From assembly GCA_023415595.1 (NCBI GenBank), contig JAEZJW010000187.1:1-23318 (forward strand): a stretch of 23,318 bases of DNA. The letters run 5' to 3'. The position numbers were made by a program, and so were the translations under genes. Position 1 is the stretch's first letter. Every line of letters starts with the position of its first letter. The notes below the pieces were generated by a model. That model was given only the letters and a program-made list of their open reading frames with translations, was not told the DNA's origin and made no database searches. Source of the stretch: Bacillota bacterium. Lineage in GTDB: Bacteria; Bacillota; Clostridia; Lachnospirales; Lachnospiraceae. Below are positions 7,258 to 14,096 of this stretch, piece after piece.

Positions 7258-7272
7258 AGGGAATGATCAGGT

Positions 7273-7318
7273 TTTTCCTGAAGAATGGCGCATAAAATTA
7301 TTATGCGGCACAGGAAAA
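7273..7318 (+). promoter_or_regulatory. Two-tier hairpin in the EamA leader
   Basis: An outer stem, TTTTCCTG (7273-7280) with CAGGAAAA (7311-7318), encloses an inner stem, CGCATAA (7289-7295) with TTATGCG (7301-7307). It begins about ten bases after the predicted transcript start and ends 30 bases before the ATG. An alternative small hairpin, TCAGG-TTTTT-CCTGA (7268-7282), would compete with the outer stem, which could give a switch. No known riboswitch class is recognised. Confidence 0.4.
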
Positions 7319-7348
7319 CGAACATTAGGTGATTAGGGAGGTACCAAC

Positions 7349-7762
7349 ATGTGGATTTTTTATGCGTTAATGTCAGCAGTGTTTGCTGCATTAGTATCAA
7401 TTCTTGCGAAGATAGGTATTAGGAACATCAATTCCAACCTGGCCACGGCAATCAGAACAATCGTTGTCCTGATTATGGCGTGGGGAATCGTATTTTTAAC
7501 AGGTAAACAGAAAGAGCTCTCCACCCTGACGGATAAGAACTGGAGGTTTCTGATCTACTCCGGGCTGGCAACAGGTGCCTCCTGGTTGTTTTATTTCAAG
7601 GCACTACAATTGGGTGAAGCCTCTAAGGTGGTTCCAATCGATAAGCTCAGCGTTGTCATTACTATGGTTATGGCATTTATCTTTCTGGGAGAAGCCTTCA
7701 CGGTAAAGATGGCAATCGGAGGAATATTAATCGCTGCAGGAACGCTAATTTTAGTTCTGTAG
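7349..7762 (+). CDS. Half-size EamA/DMT-family membrane transporter
   Basis: A 137-residue membrane protein with one EamA domain and about four to five hydrophobic helices: roughly 2-20, 31-50, 66-85, 95-113 and 118-137. The helix after FKALQLGEASKVVPIDKLSVV is the most conserved part of the family. Most drug/metabolite transporters have two such domains in about 300 residues. Single-domain forms like this must pair, as dimers or with another half, to make a pathway. The substrate is unknown; metabolite or cation export is typical of the family. GGGAGG eight bases upstream supports the start. The gene stands alone, with its own promoter and a structured leader. Confidence 0.85.
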   Translation: MWIFYALMSAVFAALVSILAKIGIRNINSNLATAIRTIVVLIMAWGIVFLTGKQKELSTLTDKNWRFLIYSGLATGASWLFYFKALQLGEASKVVPIDKLSVVITMVMAFIFLGEAFTVKMAIGGILIAAGTLILVL

Positions 7763-7878
7763 GGCGTTTAAAGTAAAATAAAGTTAACCTCAGTGTTTTA
7801 TATATGGAAGTTATGGAACCTTTTTATCCCCTGAATCATAAGTTGAAATAGAACTTTGAGTTAGGGATGATATTCAAT

Positions 7879-8661
7879 ATGAGTGGTACGATTAGATATA
7901 CAATCCGGCCGTATGATACGATATGGATGTTGGCGCAGGTCTTCAATACAACGGTTGATTCAGTGATGGAATTAAATCCGGGGATAGATCCCAGAAACCT
8001 CCAGGTTGGGCAGGTAATAACGTTAATGCCGGGATATCAATACTATGCACCATACAACGAGAATACAGGTAGTCCTATGGATGACTTTGAAGACAATATG
8101 GACATGGATATGGACATGGATATGGACATGGATGGTATGATGTGCGATCTGGGGAATTACTTCCGAATGCTGTGGGAACAGCATGTAACCTGGACCAGAA
8201 TAGCGATTATGGCAATCATCCATGACCTTCCGGAGAAGGATCCGATTATTCAGAGGCTACTCAGAAACCCGGTGGATTTCGGCAATGCCTTTGGCACTTT
8301 TTATAGTGATGAGGTCGCTCAGAATATCGAACAGCTATTAACAAGCCATCTGACAATAGCAGCAGAGCTGGTGCAGGCTGCCAAACAAGGGAATACGGAA
8401 GCTGCCGCGGATGCAGAGCAAAGATGGTATGAAAACGCAAACCAGATAGCAGAATACTTAGGAAGCATTAACCCTAATTGGAGCACCGAAGATTGGAATG
8501 CCATGATGAATGAGCATCTGGAGCTGTTACAGACGAATGTCATGAATATGTTGGAAGGAAATTATGAAGAAAGCATCAACGGTTATGATGATGTGGAAGC
8601 CCAGGCTCTTGAAATGGCTGATATGATGGCTGAGGGCATCTCTAAGCAATTTCCTGCATAA
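7879..8661 (+). CDS. LysM-domain protein with Met-Asp linker and helical C-terminal domain
   Basis: 260 residues in three parts. A LysM wall-binding domain fills 5-50 (YTIRPYDTIWMLAQVFN through LQVGQVITL). A linker follows whose core is a run of alternating Met-Asp (about 74-85). The helical domain (about 90-258) has LWEQHVTWTR (E100, H102), LTSHLTIAAE (H157), RWYENANQIAEYLGSINPNW and MMNEHLELL (E212, H213). I recognise the helical part only as an uncharacterised family of spore-forming Firmicutes; paired Glu/His on helices suggests metal binding. There is no signal peptide, so spore-coat or mother-cell location is possible. The start at 7879 is preferred over 7867, which abuts the GGGATGAT site; spacing is better at 7879. 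Its last six codons lie in an inverted copy of the downstream repeat. Confidence 0.72.
   Translation: MSGTIRYTIRPYDTIWMLAQVFNTTVDSVMELNPGIDPRNLQVGQVITLMPGYQYYAPYNENTGSPMDDFEDNMDMDMDMDMDMDGMMCDLGNYFRMLWEQHVTWTRIAIMAIIHDLPEKDPIIQRLLRNPVDFGNAFGTFYSDEVAQNIEQLLTSHLTIAAELVQAAKQGNTEAAADAEQRWYENANQIAEYLGSINPNWSTEDWNAMMNEHLELLQTNVMNMLEGNYEESINGYDDVEAQALEMADMMAEGISKQFPA
8098..8133 (+). repeat. Three perfect 12-bp in-frame repeats (Met-Asp run)
   Basis: ATGGACATGGAT is repeated three times without a mismatch inside the LysM-protein gene, coding for MDMD each time. The unit length is a multiple of three, so slippage would lengthen or shorten the linker without breaking the frame. Confidence 0.9.
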
Positions 8662-8690
8662 GACCAGCTCTTGGCTTTAATAAAATTACC

Positions 8691-8901
8691 AGCAGGAAAT
8701 TGCTTTGCAGTTATCCTGCATGAAAAGTAGCCGAATAAATTACAGTATAAAGCAGGAAATTGCTTTGCAGTTATCCTGCATGAAAAAGTAACCGAATAAA
8801 TCACAGTATATAGCAGGAAATTGCTTTGCAATTATCCTGCATGAAAAAGTAACCGAATAAATTACAGTATGAAGCAGGAAATCGCTTTGCAATTATCCTG
8901 C
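8691..8901 (+). repeat. Tandem array of 60-61 bp hairpin repeats (three full, one partial)
   Basis: Copies start at 8691, 8751, 8812 and 8873; the fourth stops after the hairpin. Each unit begins with a hairpin: GCAGGA-AATTGC, a TTT loop, then GCARTT-A-TCCTGC (one bulged A), followed by an AT-rich spacer containing CCGAATAAA and ACAGTAT. The stem base that varies (copies 1-2 G, copies 3-4 A) keeps a pair with U in copies 1-3; copy 4 has one mismatch. The array follows the LysM gene by 29 bases. Its stem sequence also occurs inverted at 8644-8658, inside that gene's last codons. Not CRISPR: there are no unique spacers. Confidence 0.9.
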
Positions 8902-9029
8902 CTAAGGCAACTTCCAGCCTAAAATAAAAGTATAATTCTTTCATAATTCTCTGCTGAAACAGAGCAAAGTGATTACGGCTTGTATGTCTTCCCTCAAAAG
9001 ACATCCGCTAAGGAGAAACATATCGGAAC

Positions 9030-9072
9030 AATAACAAAGAACTACCCGCATAGCGGGTAGTTCTTTGTTATT
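9030..9072. terminator. Strong terminator-like hairpin, 20-bp perfect stem
   Basis: AATAACAAAGAACTACCCGC (9030-9049) pairs perfectly with 9053-9072 around an ATA loop. The A/T-rich stem base gives a U-rich end in either direction. It would end transcripts from the LysM gene and the hairpin repeats, leaving the array as a 3' untranslated region. Confidence 0.8.
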
Positions 9073-9077
9073 TCTAA

Positions 9078-9096
9078 GTGCGCCCGCCGGGCGCAC
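9078..9096. repeat. GC-rich 19-bp palindrome
   Basis: GTGCGCCCG and CGGGCGCAC flank a single C. It sits five bases after the terminator stem in an AT-rich gap and could be an operator or a second stop structure, although no T-run follows. From 9097 to 9248 I see only AT-rich DNA with no convincing promoter. Confidence 0.6.
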
Positions 9097-9248
9097 ATTT
9101 CATGCTTAGCCCGGATAAGTTAAGAATTACATGAACCTTTCTCGCAATTTTTAATAAAATATAACAGATACAAAAAATGTCAAATAGTATACCACTGTCA
9201 ATAACGATGTAACAGCGAAGGTTTTAATGGATTCCGGTTGGTGCAAAA

Positions 9249-9257
9249 AGGAGGAGG
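9249..9257 (+). promoter_or_regulatory. Ribosome site that sets the beta-helix start
   Basis: AGGAGGAGG-type site lying inside the longest open frame. It is five bases before an in-frame GTG at 9263 and 22 bases after the ATG at 9227, so GTG is the likely start codon. Confidence 0.75.
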
Positions 9258-9262
9258 ATTTG

Positions 9263-10969
9263 GTGGCAGAATTAAAGATGCAGGATATACCCTTTATGAT
9301 GAAAGCAGAAGGGGCAGATCCGACAGGAGTGAAACCCTGTGATGATATATGGAAGAAAGCGATTGCCAGCGGCAGACCGATTTATTTCGCCAGTGGAACC
9401 TATAGAATTACCTATACCTCACCGGAGGAAAAAGTATTTTTCTTTGGGGACGGCAGTGAGAGGACCACTTTACTATGCAGTTATATATCAATCCGGGCAA
9501 ATTTCAGAGCAGAAAATATAACACTGAAATGTACAGCAGCACCATTTATTATGTGTAATAGTAAAAGTGCTGAGATATCCTTCAATAAATGTGAATTCAG
9601 CTGGGTAGAGGTACCCAAGGATTCTAATTGGATTGCCTATATATCCGATTGCAAGCTCTTAAGAATAATCAATTGCAAAGTCAATTACGGAGGGATTGCT
9701 CTATACGGATGTGAGGATCTGGTTGTAAGGGATTCGGAGTTCAATATGAATTGGGTAAATACGGATGAGTGCATCCATTTGTCTCAGAACTGCAAAAAAG
9801 GATTGATTGTCGGTAACCGATTTTATAATTCCGTCCATGATTTCATCGATTTCTATTCCAATCCAACCAATTTTCTTGTGGAAGGGAATTATTTCAGTGG
9901 CTGTAACGATTTTTACATGATGATTAAAGCAATTTACAGGGATGAGGATGATGGATATGGAAATGAAACAAATAAAGTAGGTGCTTTTCATAATCTGATT
10001 ATCCGGAATAATTTTTTTAGCGGTTCCAGAGAAAAAGGCTATGGTATGTTTGATTTTTCAACAGCGGACTATAGAACGAATAAAATCGATAATAACTTCG
10101 AGTTCTATCCTAAGGATGTAATATTTGAAGGCAATATGATAGATGATACGACCCTGGATGGTACCTCAAACCAATTTTCGGATAATACAGATGTTATCGT
10201 ATTTATTATAAACGGAATGAGTAATATGAAATTTCTAAACAATCATATTACCGTAAACTATGGGAATAAACGATTCGTACAATTTAATTCGTCTCTGCTG
10301 GGGCAGATATCAGAAAATCTATGGTTTGATGGGAATGTGATTAGCTTAAAGTACGGCAGTAAAACAGTGAATCCAGTGCAGCTTATGGTGAATAACGGGG
10401 GCTGTGCAATGAAGAACATCTTCTTTAGAAATAATACCGTACCAGAGGGAAGCAGTATCAACCTTAATAATTCTAAGTCTAAAATCTTCGATAATATTGT
10501 TTTTGAAGGTAACCTGACGGATGAGACCTATGCGCCTTATGGGACTGTGGCGGACCAGGGAATTAAGCTGATACTGGCGGGAAATACAGGAACCTTAAAG
10601 GTCAGATGCAAGGATATGAAGATGCAGCTGAATTGTACCGGCGGTGCTAATGAGGCTATCTTTGAGCATTGCAGGTTCGTGAAGACCTTCTGTTATTTTA
10701 AGGGAAAGTATGACAGGATTGATTTCATCAATTGTGATTTCGCTAACACCAGCGGTGGCTTCACTGTTCGTTTCCAGGATTGTACGATTGAACTGATAAG
10801 GTTTATCAATTGCATTTTCCGCCAGATCACCGGAACGCATTTATTCAACACAGGAACAATTAAAGCATACCTGGCGGATGGACTCGTAATCAATTCTACA
10901 GGCACCACCTTATGGAATACCAGTGGTAATGTACCGGTACGATTAGATCATAGCAGCTTTTACAAGTAA
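9263..10969 (+). CDS. Right-handed parallel beta-helix protein (pectate-lyase-3-like)
   Basis: 568 residues if started at GTG 9263, as the ribosome site indicates. The N-terminus has GADPTGVKPCDDIWKKAI and then RPIYFASGTYRI. This is the opening of pectate-lyase-3/tailspike-type beta-helices, where the chain enters the solenoid. Repeated short strands follow with the alternating pattern of N-rich turns (for example GNRFYNS, EGNYFSG, IRNNFFSG, EGNMIDD, LNNHITV, DGNVISL, RNNTVPEG, EGNLTDE), about one per 22-30 residues. No signal peptide, membrane segment or clear catalytic triad is seen, so substrate and location are unknown: a polysaccharide-acting enzyme, a phage-tail-like or a spore-surface protein are all possible. 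Its DNA is visibly more AT-rich than the leu and ilv genes. It appears co-transcribed with the DUF2935 gene 23 bases downstream. Confidence 0.75.
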   Translation: MAELKMQDIPFMMKAEGADPTGVKPCDDIWKKAIASGRPIYFASGTYRITYTSPEEKVFFFGDGSERTTLLCSYISIRANFRAENITLKCTAAPFIMCNSKSAEISFNKCEFSWVEVPKDSNWIAYISDCKLLRIINCKVNYGGIALYGCEDLVVRDSEFNMNWVNTDECIHLSQNCKKGLIVGNRFYNSVHDFIDFYSNPTNFLVEGNYFSGCNDFYMMIKAIYRDEDDGYGNETNKVGAFHNLIIRNNFFSGSREKGYGMFDFSTADYRTNKIDNNFEFYPKDVIFEGNMIDDTTLDGTSNQFSDNTDVIVFIINGMSNMKFLNNHITVNYGNKRFVQFNSSLLGQISENLWFDGNVISLKYGSKTVNPVQLMVNNGGCAMKNIFFRNNTVPEGSSINLNNSKSKIFDNIVFEGNLTDETYAPYGTVADQGIKLILAGNTGTLKVRCKDMKMQLNCTGGANEAIFEHCRFVKTFCYFKGKYDRIDFINCDFANTSGGFTVRFQDCTIELIRFINCIFRQITGTHLFNTGTIKAYLADGLVINSTGTTLWNTSGNVPVRLDHSSFYK

Positions 10970-10992
10970 ATAATAAATAAGGAGCGTTTTTT

Positions 10993-11916
10993 ATGCTGTC
11001 AAGAAGAGATTTTATACGCCAATCTCTGGAGACACATCTGTTTTTTGCAAGAATAATGAAGGAACATTCATTTTTCCTGCAGATAGGCTTTACTCCCAGA
11101 GATGATATATTTATTAAGCATGCCGATGAATTAAAGCATGCATTTGAAGATTTCCTGGCAGACTGTGTGGCACTGTCAAACGGAGTCGTAAGTGATGATG
11201 TATTGCAATCCGGAGAGGTTCTGACCAAATATACCTTAGAAGCGGAACGGTTAACGGAGTTCTATACCTCGGTACCGATCAGAACCAGTATTACGGAAGA
11301 AGAACTCGGGCTTCAGGGAGGTGCTGAATTCAGCCCGGTCCTGGAAAGACGTGTAGCTGTACTGAACAGAAGATGTATCCTGTTGCTGGATGATATCATC
11401 CGTTTTAAGACAACAATTTTAAGTGATGTGCTTACCTGCAAGATGTTTACAAATAACTATCCTTTACTCATAGACCATATCCTCAGAGAAGCTAAGTTCT
11501 ATCAGAGACTGATCAGGAGGCTGCAATCCAGGGAGGAAGTCAATATCCAGCGGGAAGCCTTCGAGCAGGAGTTCTTCTGGAACAGGATCATGGCTGAGCA
11601 TTCCAAGTTCATCCGCGGCCTTCTGGATCCTACCGAGGAGGAGTTGTTTAAAACAGCAGATAATTTTGGCAAAGAATTCGATCAGCTGACCATGGAGGCC
11701 AAGGAAGCCATGGATATGTCCAGACCGGCCTTAGGCAGAGTTACAGAAGAAAGCTTGGAGGCAACAAGAGCCATCCGTGAATTCAAAGCACAGGGTACGG
11801 AGGGCCTTTTGGAATGTAAGATTAAGTCAATCATAATTCCTCTGCTGGCTGACCATACCCTTCGGGAAGCCAGTCATTATCTGCGTCTGTTAAAAATTTT
11901 TAAACGTTGTGATTAA
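10993..11916 (+). CDS. DUF2935 family helical protein with two similar halves
   Basis: A 307-residue all-helical protein of the DUF2935 family, found in Bacillus- and Clostridium-type organisms and without known function. It contains an internal duplication. FFARIMKEHSFFLQIGF (17-33) parallels FFWNRIMAEHSKFIRGLL (194-211), and LLIDHILREAKFYQRLI (158-174) parallels LLADHTLREASHYLRLL (284-300). Conserved E24/H25, H162/E166, E202/H203 and H288/E292 resemble the pairs used by ferritin-like metal-binding bundles; that is my inference. No signal peptide. AAGGAG eight bases upstream gives the start. It sits 23 bases after the beta-helix gene and 70 before the DUF1540 gene, suggesting one transcript. 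Confidence 0.82.
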   Translation: MLSRRDFIRQSLETHLFFARIMKEHSFFLQIGFTPRDDIFIKHADELKHAFEDFLADCVALSNGVVSDDVLQSGEVLTKYTLEAERLTEFYTSVPIRTSITEEELGLQGGAEFSPVLERRVAVLNRRCILLLDDIIRFKTTILSDVLTCKMFTNNYPLLIDHILREAKFYQRLIRRLQSREEVNIQREAFEQEFFWNRIMAEHSKFIRGLLDPTEEELFKTADNFGKEFDQLTMEAKEAMDMSRPALGRVTEESLEATRAIREFKAQGTEGLLECKIKSIIIPLLADHTLREASHYLRLLKIFKRCD

Positions 11917-11986
11917 ATTAACTTGCATGAATATCTTTATTCCTGCTAACACTAAGATAGTAAATTCAATAAATGGAGGGATAAAG

Positions 11987-12166
11987 ATGGCGGTTAGAAA
12001 AATGGATAAACCGAATGAAGGAATCAAATGTGTCGTAAATACCTGTGAGTATTATATGTCCGGTGATCATTGTTCCGCTGAAAAGATCATGGTGGAGCCC
12101 AGAAATGCGCAGGAATCCGATGAAACGGACTGCTCGACCTTTGCACCGAAGGATTCTTTCAGTTAA
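11987..12166 (+). CDS. DUF1540 cysteine-containing mini-protein
   Basis: 59 residues with the DUF1540 pattern: IKCVVNTCEYY, then DHCSAEKIMVEP, then ETDCSTFAP. Four cysteines (15, 20, 29, 49) could bind a metal such as zinc or form disulfides. The family is common in clostridia and its role is unknown. The start is set by TGGAGGG six bases before the ATG at 11987; the longer frame from 11909 would overlap the DUF2935 stop and adds a non-conserved tail. A strong terminator follows at 12211-12266, closing the beta-helix, DUF2935, DUF1540 unit. Confidence 0.85.
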   Translation: MAVRKMDKPNEGIKCVVNTCEYYMSGDHCSAEKIMVEPRNAQESDETDCSTFAPKDSFS

Positions 12167-12210
12167 AGCGCTTTATTGAGTAATCAGGACAATATACCAT
12201 CCTATGAAAT

Positions 12211-12266
12211 ACAGGATGCCTGGAGAGCCCTTACTACAAAGGACTGTCACAGGCATCCTGTTTTTT
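12211..12266 (+). terminator. Intrinsic terminator after the DUF1540 gene
   Basis: ACAGGATGCCTG (12211-12222) pairs with CAGGCATCCTGT (12250-12261), followed by six T. The 27-base loop contains a further partial stem. It faces the convergent AI-2E gene, and the U-run is good only in the plus direction. Confidence 0.88.
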
Positions 12267-12289
12267 ATGAAAGCAAGATTTGTTGTTAT

Positions 12290-13339
12290 CTATCGGAACA
12301 CATGGATCGTTCCCTCGTCATTCAGCTTCTTGATAATCGTGGCGATGACCGGTAATAACAGAAGCCCAAGGACTCCCATCAGCTGAGCACCTACGTACAT
12401 CAGCAGAAGGGTCAGAATGGGATGGAGTCCGATCTGTTGGCCAACGATTTTAGGTTCGATTGTCTGACGTACAGCGGTAATAACGATATAAACAATCAAC
12501 ATTCCGATACCTATTTTTGTATTCCCCATAATCAGTGCAATTCCGGCCCAGGGAAGAAGAATGAGGCCAGTACCCAGGATCGGGAGAACATCAATGATGG
12601 CAATCAAGGCTCCATACAATGCCGGACTAGGTATTCCGAGGATCCAGAAGCCAATGGATAATTCCAGAAAGGTGATAGAAATTATGGCCGCATAGGCACG
12701 TATAAATTTACCCAGCGTGCCGATTCCATTATCCTTAAGCTTCAGCAGCATCTCCCTGCGGGCTCCCTTAAATTGGCGGATGACGAAATTTGTGATCCGG
12801 TAATAATCAATCGTAAAGAAGAAGGAGGATACTATTGTAAAAATCAGTTTAATCAGCAGAGTCGGGAGACCGCCAGCAATTCCGGTAATCATTCCGATTA
12901 CAGAAGAGGAGGCGTCCTTTACAAAAGCAAAGATAGTGTCATTCAAATCCTCAACATAGGGCTTGACCTGAGGGAACTGAATCATCAGGTTGTCCCCGGC
13001 CTTACTGATGGCAGGCTGAATCGTATCTTCATACAGGTTTGGAAGCCTTCCGAACAGATCCTTAAGGAAGGTAAATATCTTAACTCCGATAAAACTGATC
13101 AAAAGTACAAGGACTCCATAGAATATAATCAGTATGAAGATGGATACGAAGGCGCGCTTGATATGAAGCTTGGCTTCGATAAAATCAATCAGCTTCCGAA
13201 ACACAACTGCAATAACCAGGCCGATCACAAAAGGCATTAGCATGGGAAGTAGATATTTAATAACGATATATACCAGGCCTAAAATCATTGTTGCATATAA
13301 TACACGTATGATAAATGCCTTCTGCTTCTCAATATTCAT
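12290..13339 (-). CDS. AI-2E family (PF01594) membrane protein
   Basis: A 349-residue integral membrane protein of the AI-2E family. Hydrophobic helices lie at about 11-45 (split), 62-85, 150-172, 205-233, 236-262, 266-290 and 305-335. The family signature region FIRAYAAIISITFLELSIGFWILGIPSPALYGALIAIIDVLPILGTG is clear. Members have been linked to signal export, sodium/proton exchange and sporulation, so the name is a family label and no substrate is implied. It follows the DUF47 gene by 53 bases on the same strand and is probably co-transcribed with the phosphate genes. The ribosome site (AAAGG, 11 bases before the ATG) is weak. Confidence 0.88.
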   Translation of the reverse strand: MNIEKQKAFIIRVLYATMILGLVYIVIKYLLPMLMPFVIGLVIAVVFRKLIDFIEAKLHIKRAFVSIFILIIFYGVLVLLISFIGVKIFTFLKDLFGRLPNLYEDTIQPAISKAGDNLMIQFPQVKPYVEDLNDTIFAFVKDASSSVIGMITGIAGGLPTLLIKLIFTIVSSFFFTIDYYRITNFVIRQFKGARREMLLKLKDNGIGTLGKFIRAYAAIISITFLELSIGFWILGIPSPALYGALIAIIDVLPILGTGLILLPWAGIALIMGNTKIGIGMLIVYIVITAVRQTIEPKIVGQQIGLHPILTLLLMYVGAQLMGVLGLLLLPVIATIIKKLNDEGTIHVFR

Positions 13340-13392
13340 TCTTAACCGAACCTTTCTTAAATCTGTTGAATAGGTGTTACAGTTTTAATGAA

Positions 13393-14016
13393 CTAGGAAT
13401 TCTTCATTACGATGCCTTCAATGACATCTGCTACATCCTCGCAATTATCACAGCATAACTCCAGGCGGTGCATGATCTCTGTCCAGGTCATGAGTTCAAT
13501 CGGATCCTTGGAGGTATGGTACAGATTATGAACCATCTGAACATACAGCTCATCTCCATCTTCTTCAAGACGGTTAATTTCGATCAGCTTATCCTTCAGC
13601 TTCTTGGAGTTCCTGAAGTTCTTGAATTCCACCAGGGCTTCATCCATGGATTTACAGCATCTTTCAATCAGTTCCGTGAATTTTAGTATCTCAGGACGAA
13701 TCTTCTGGATATCAAACATGCTTATGAACAGGAGAACATCCTCCACTGAGTCGGTAACATCATCAATCTCCTGGGACAGGCTTGAGATATCCTCACGCTC
13801 GATCGGAGGAAGGAATTCTTTCACCAGATGATTTGTAATCTCATGCTTTGCCAAATCAGCCGAGTGCTCAATATGATGCATTTCCTTCACCTTAGTCGGC
13901 ATCTCGGCAGGATTGAAGTTTCCTAAGGTTTTGTGAAGAATCTCAGCAGATTTTACAGAGAATTTGGATAAGTTGGCAAAAGCCTCAAAATAATTGTAAT
14001 CATTTTTTCTAGCCAT
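13393..14016 (-). CDS. DUF47 (PhoU-like) phosphate transport accessory protein
   Basis: A 207-residue helical cytoplasmic protein of the DUF47 family, related to PhoU and regularly paired with Pit transporters, whose activity it is thought to adjust. Visible family features are the start NDYNYFEAFANLSKFS, the acidic metal-binding-like helices EHSADLAKHEI and LSQEIDDVTDSVEDVL, and the C-terminal LELCCDNCEDVADVIE with its conserved E/D pattern. I start at the ATG at 14016, since AGGAAG lies nine bases upstream; the longer frame (14040) begins upstream of that ribosome site. It lies 80 bases after pit on the same strand, matching the usual pit-DUF47 pairing. Confidence 0.92.
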   Translation of the reverse strand: MARKNDYNYFEAFANLSKFSVKSAEILHKTLGNFNPAEMPTKVKEMHHIEHSADLAKHEITNHLVKEFLPPIEREDISSLSQEIDDVTDSVEDVLLFISMFDIQKIRPEILKFTELIERCCKSMDEALVEFKNFRNSKKLKDKLIEINRLEEDGDELYVQMVHNLYHTSKDPIELMTWTEIMHRLELCCDNCEDVADVIEGIVMKNS

Positions 14017-14096
14017 GTAAAGATACTTCCTTTCTATCATAATGTTATTTCATATTAATATAGTATTATATTTTCCGGGGTCGCAGGACCTTGTCC

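Noticed and set aside
8691..8901. Regular repeats that might be a CRISPR array
   Set aside because: The repeat covers the whole 60-base unit; the stretches between hairpins are the same in each copy, so there are no unique spacers, and no cas genes are nearby.
8583..9004. Minus-strand frames over the hairpin repeats with recurring CRITAKQFPA-type peptides
   Set aside because: The frames exist only because the 60-61 bp repeats read through; they have no ribosome sites and switch frame with the 61-base units.
9263..10969. Prophage tailspike and remnant phage region
   Set aside because: The beta-helix form fits a tailspike, but no other phage genes, integrase or attachment sites are present around it.
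11909..11986. N-terminal extension of the DUF1540 protein
   Set aside because: It overlaps the previous gene's end, lacks a ribosome site, and the TGGAGGG site points to the ATG at 11987.
12422..13240. Plus-strand frames opposite the AI-2E gene
   Set aside because: Polar, low-complexity translations with no ribosome sites, mirroring the hydrophobic codons of the real gene.
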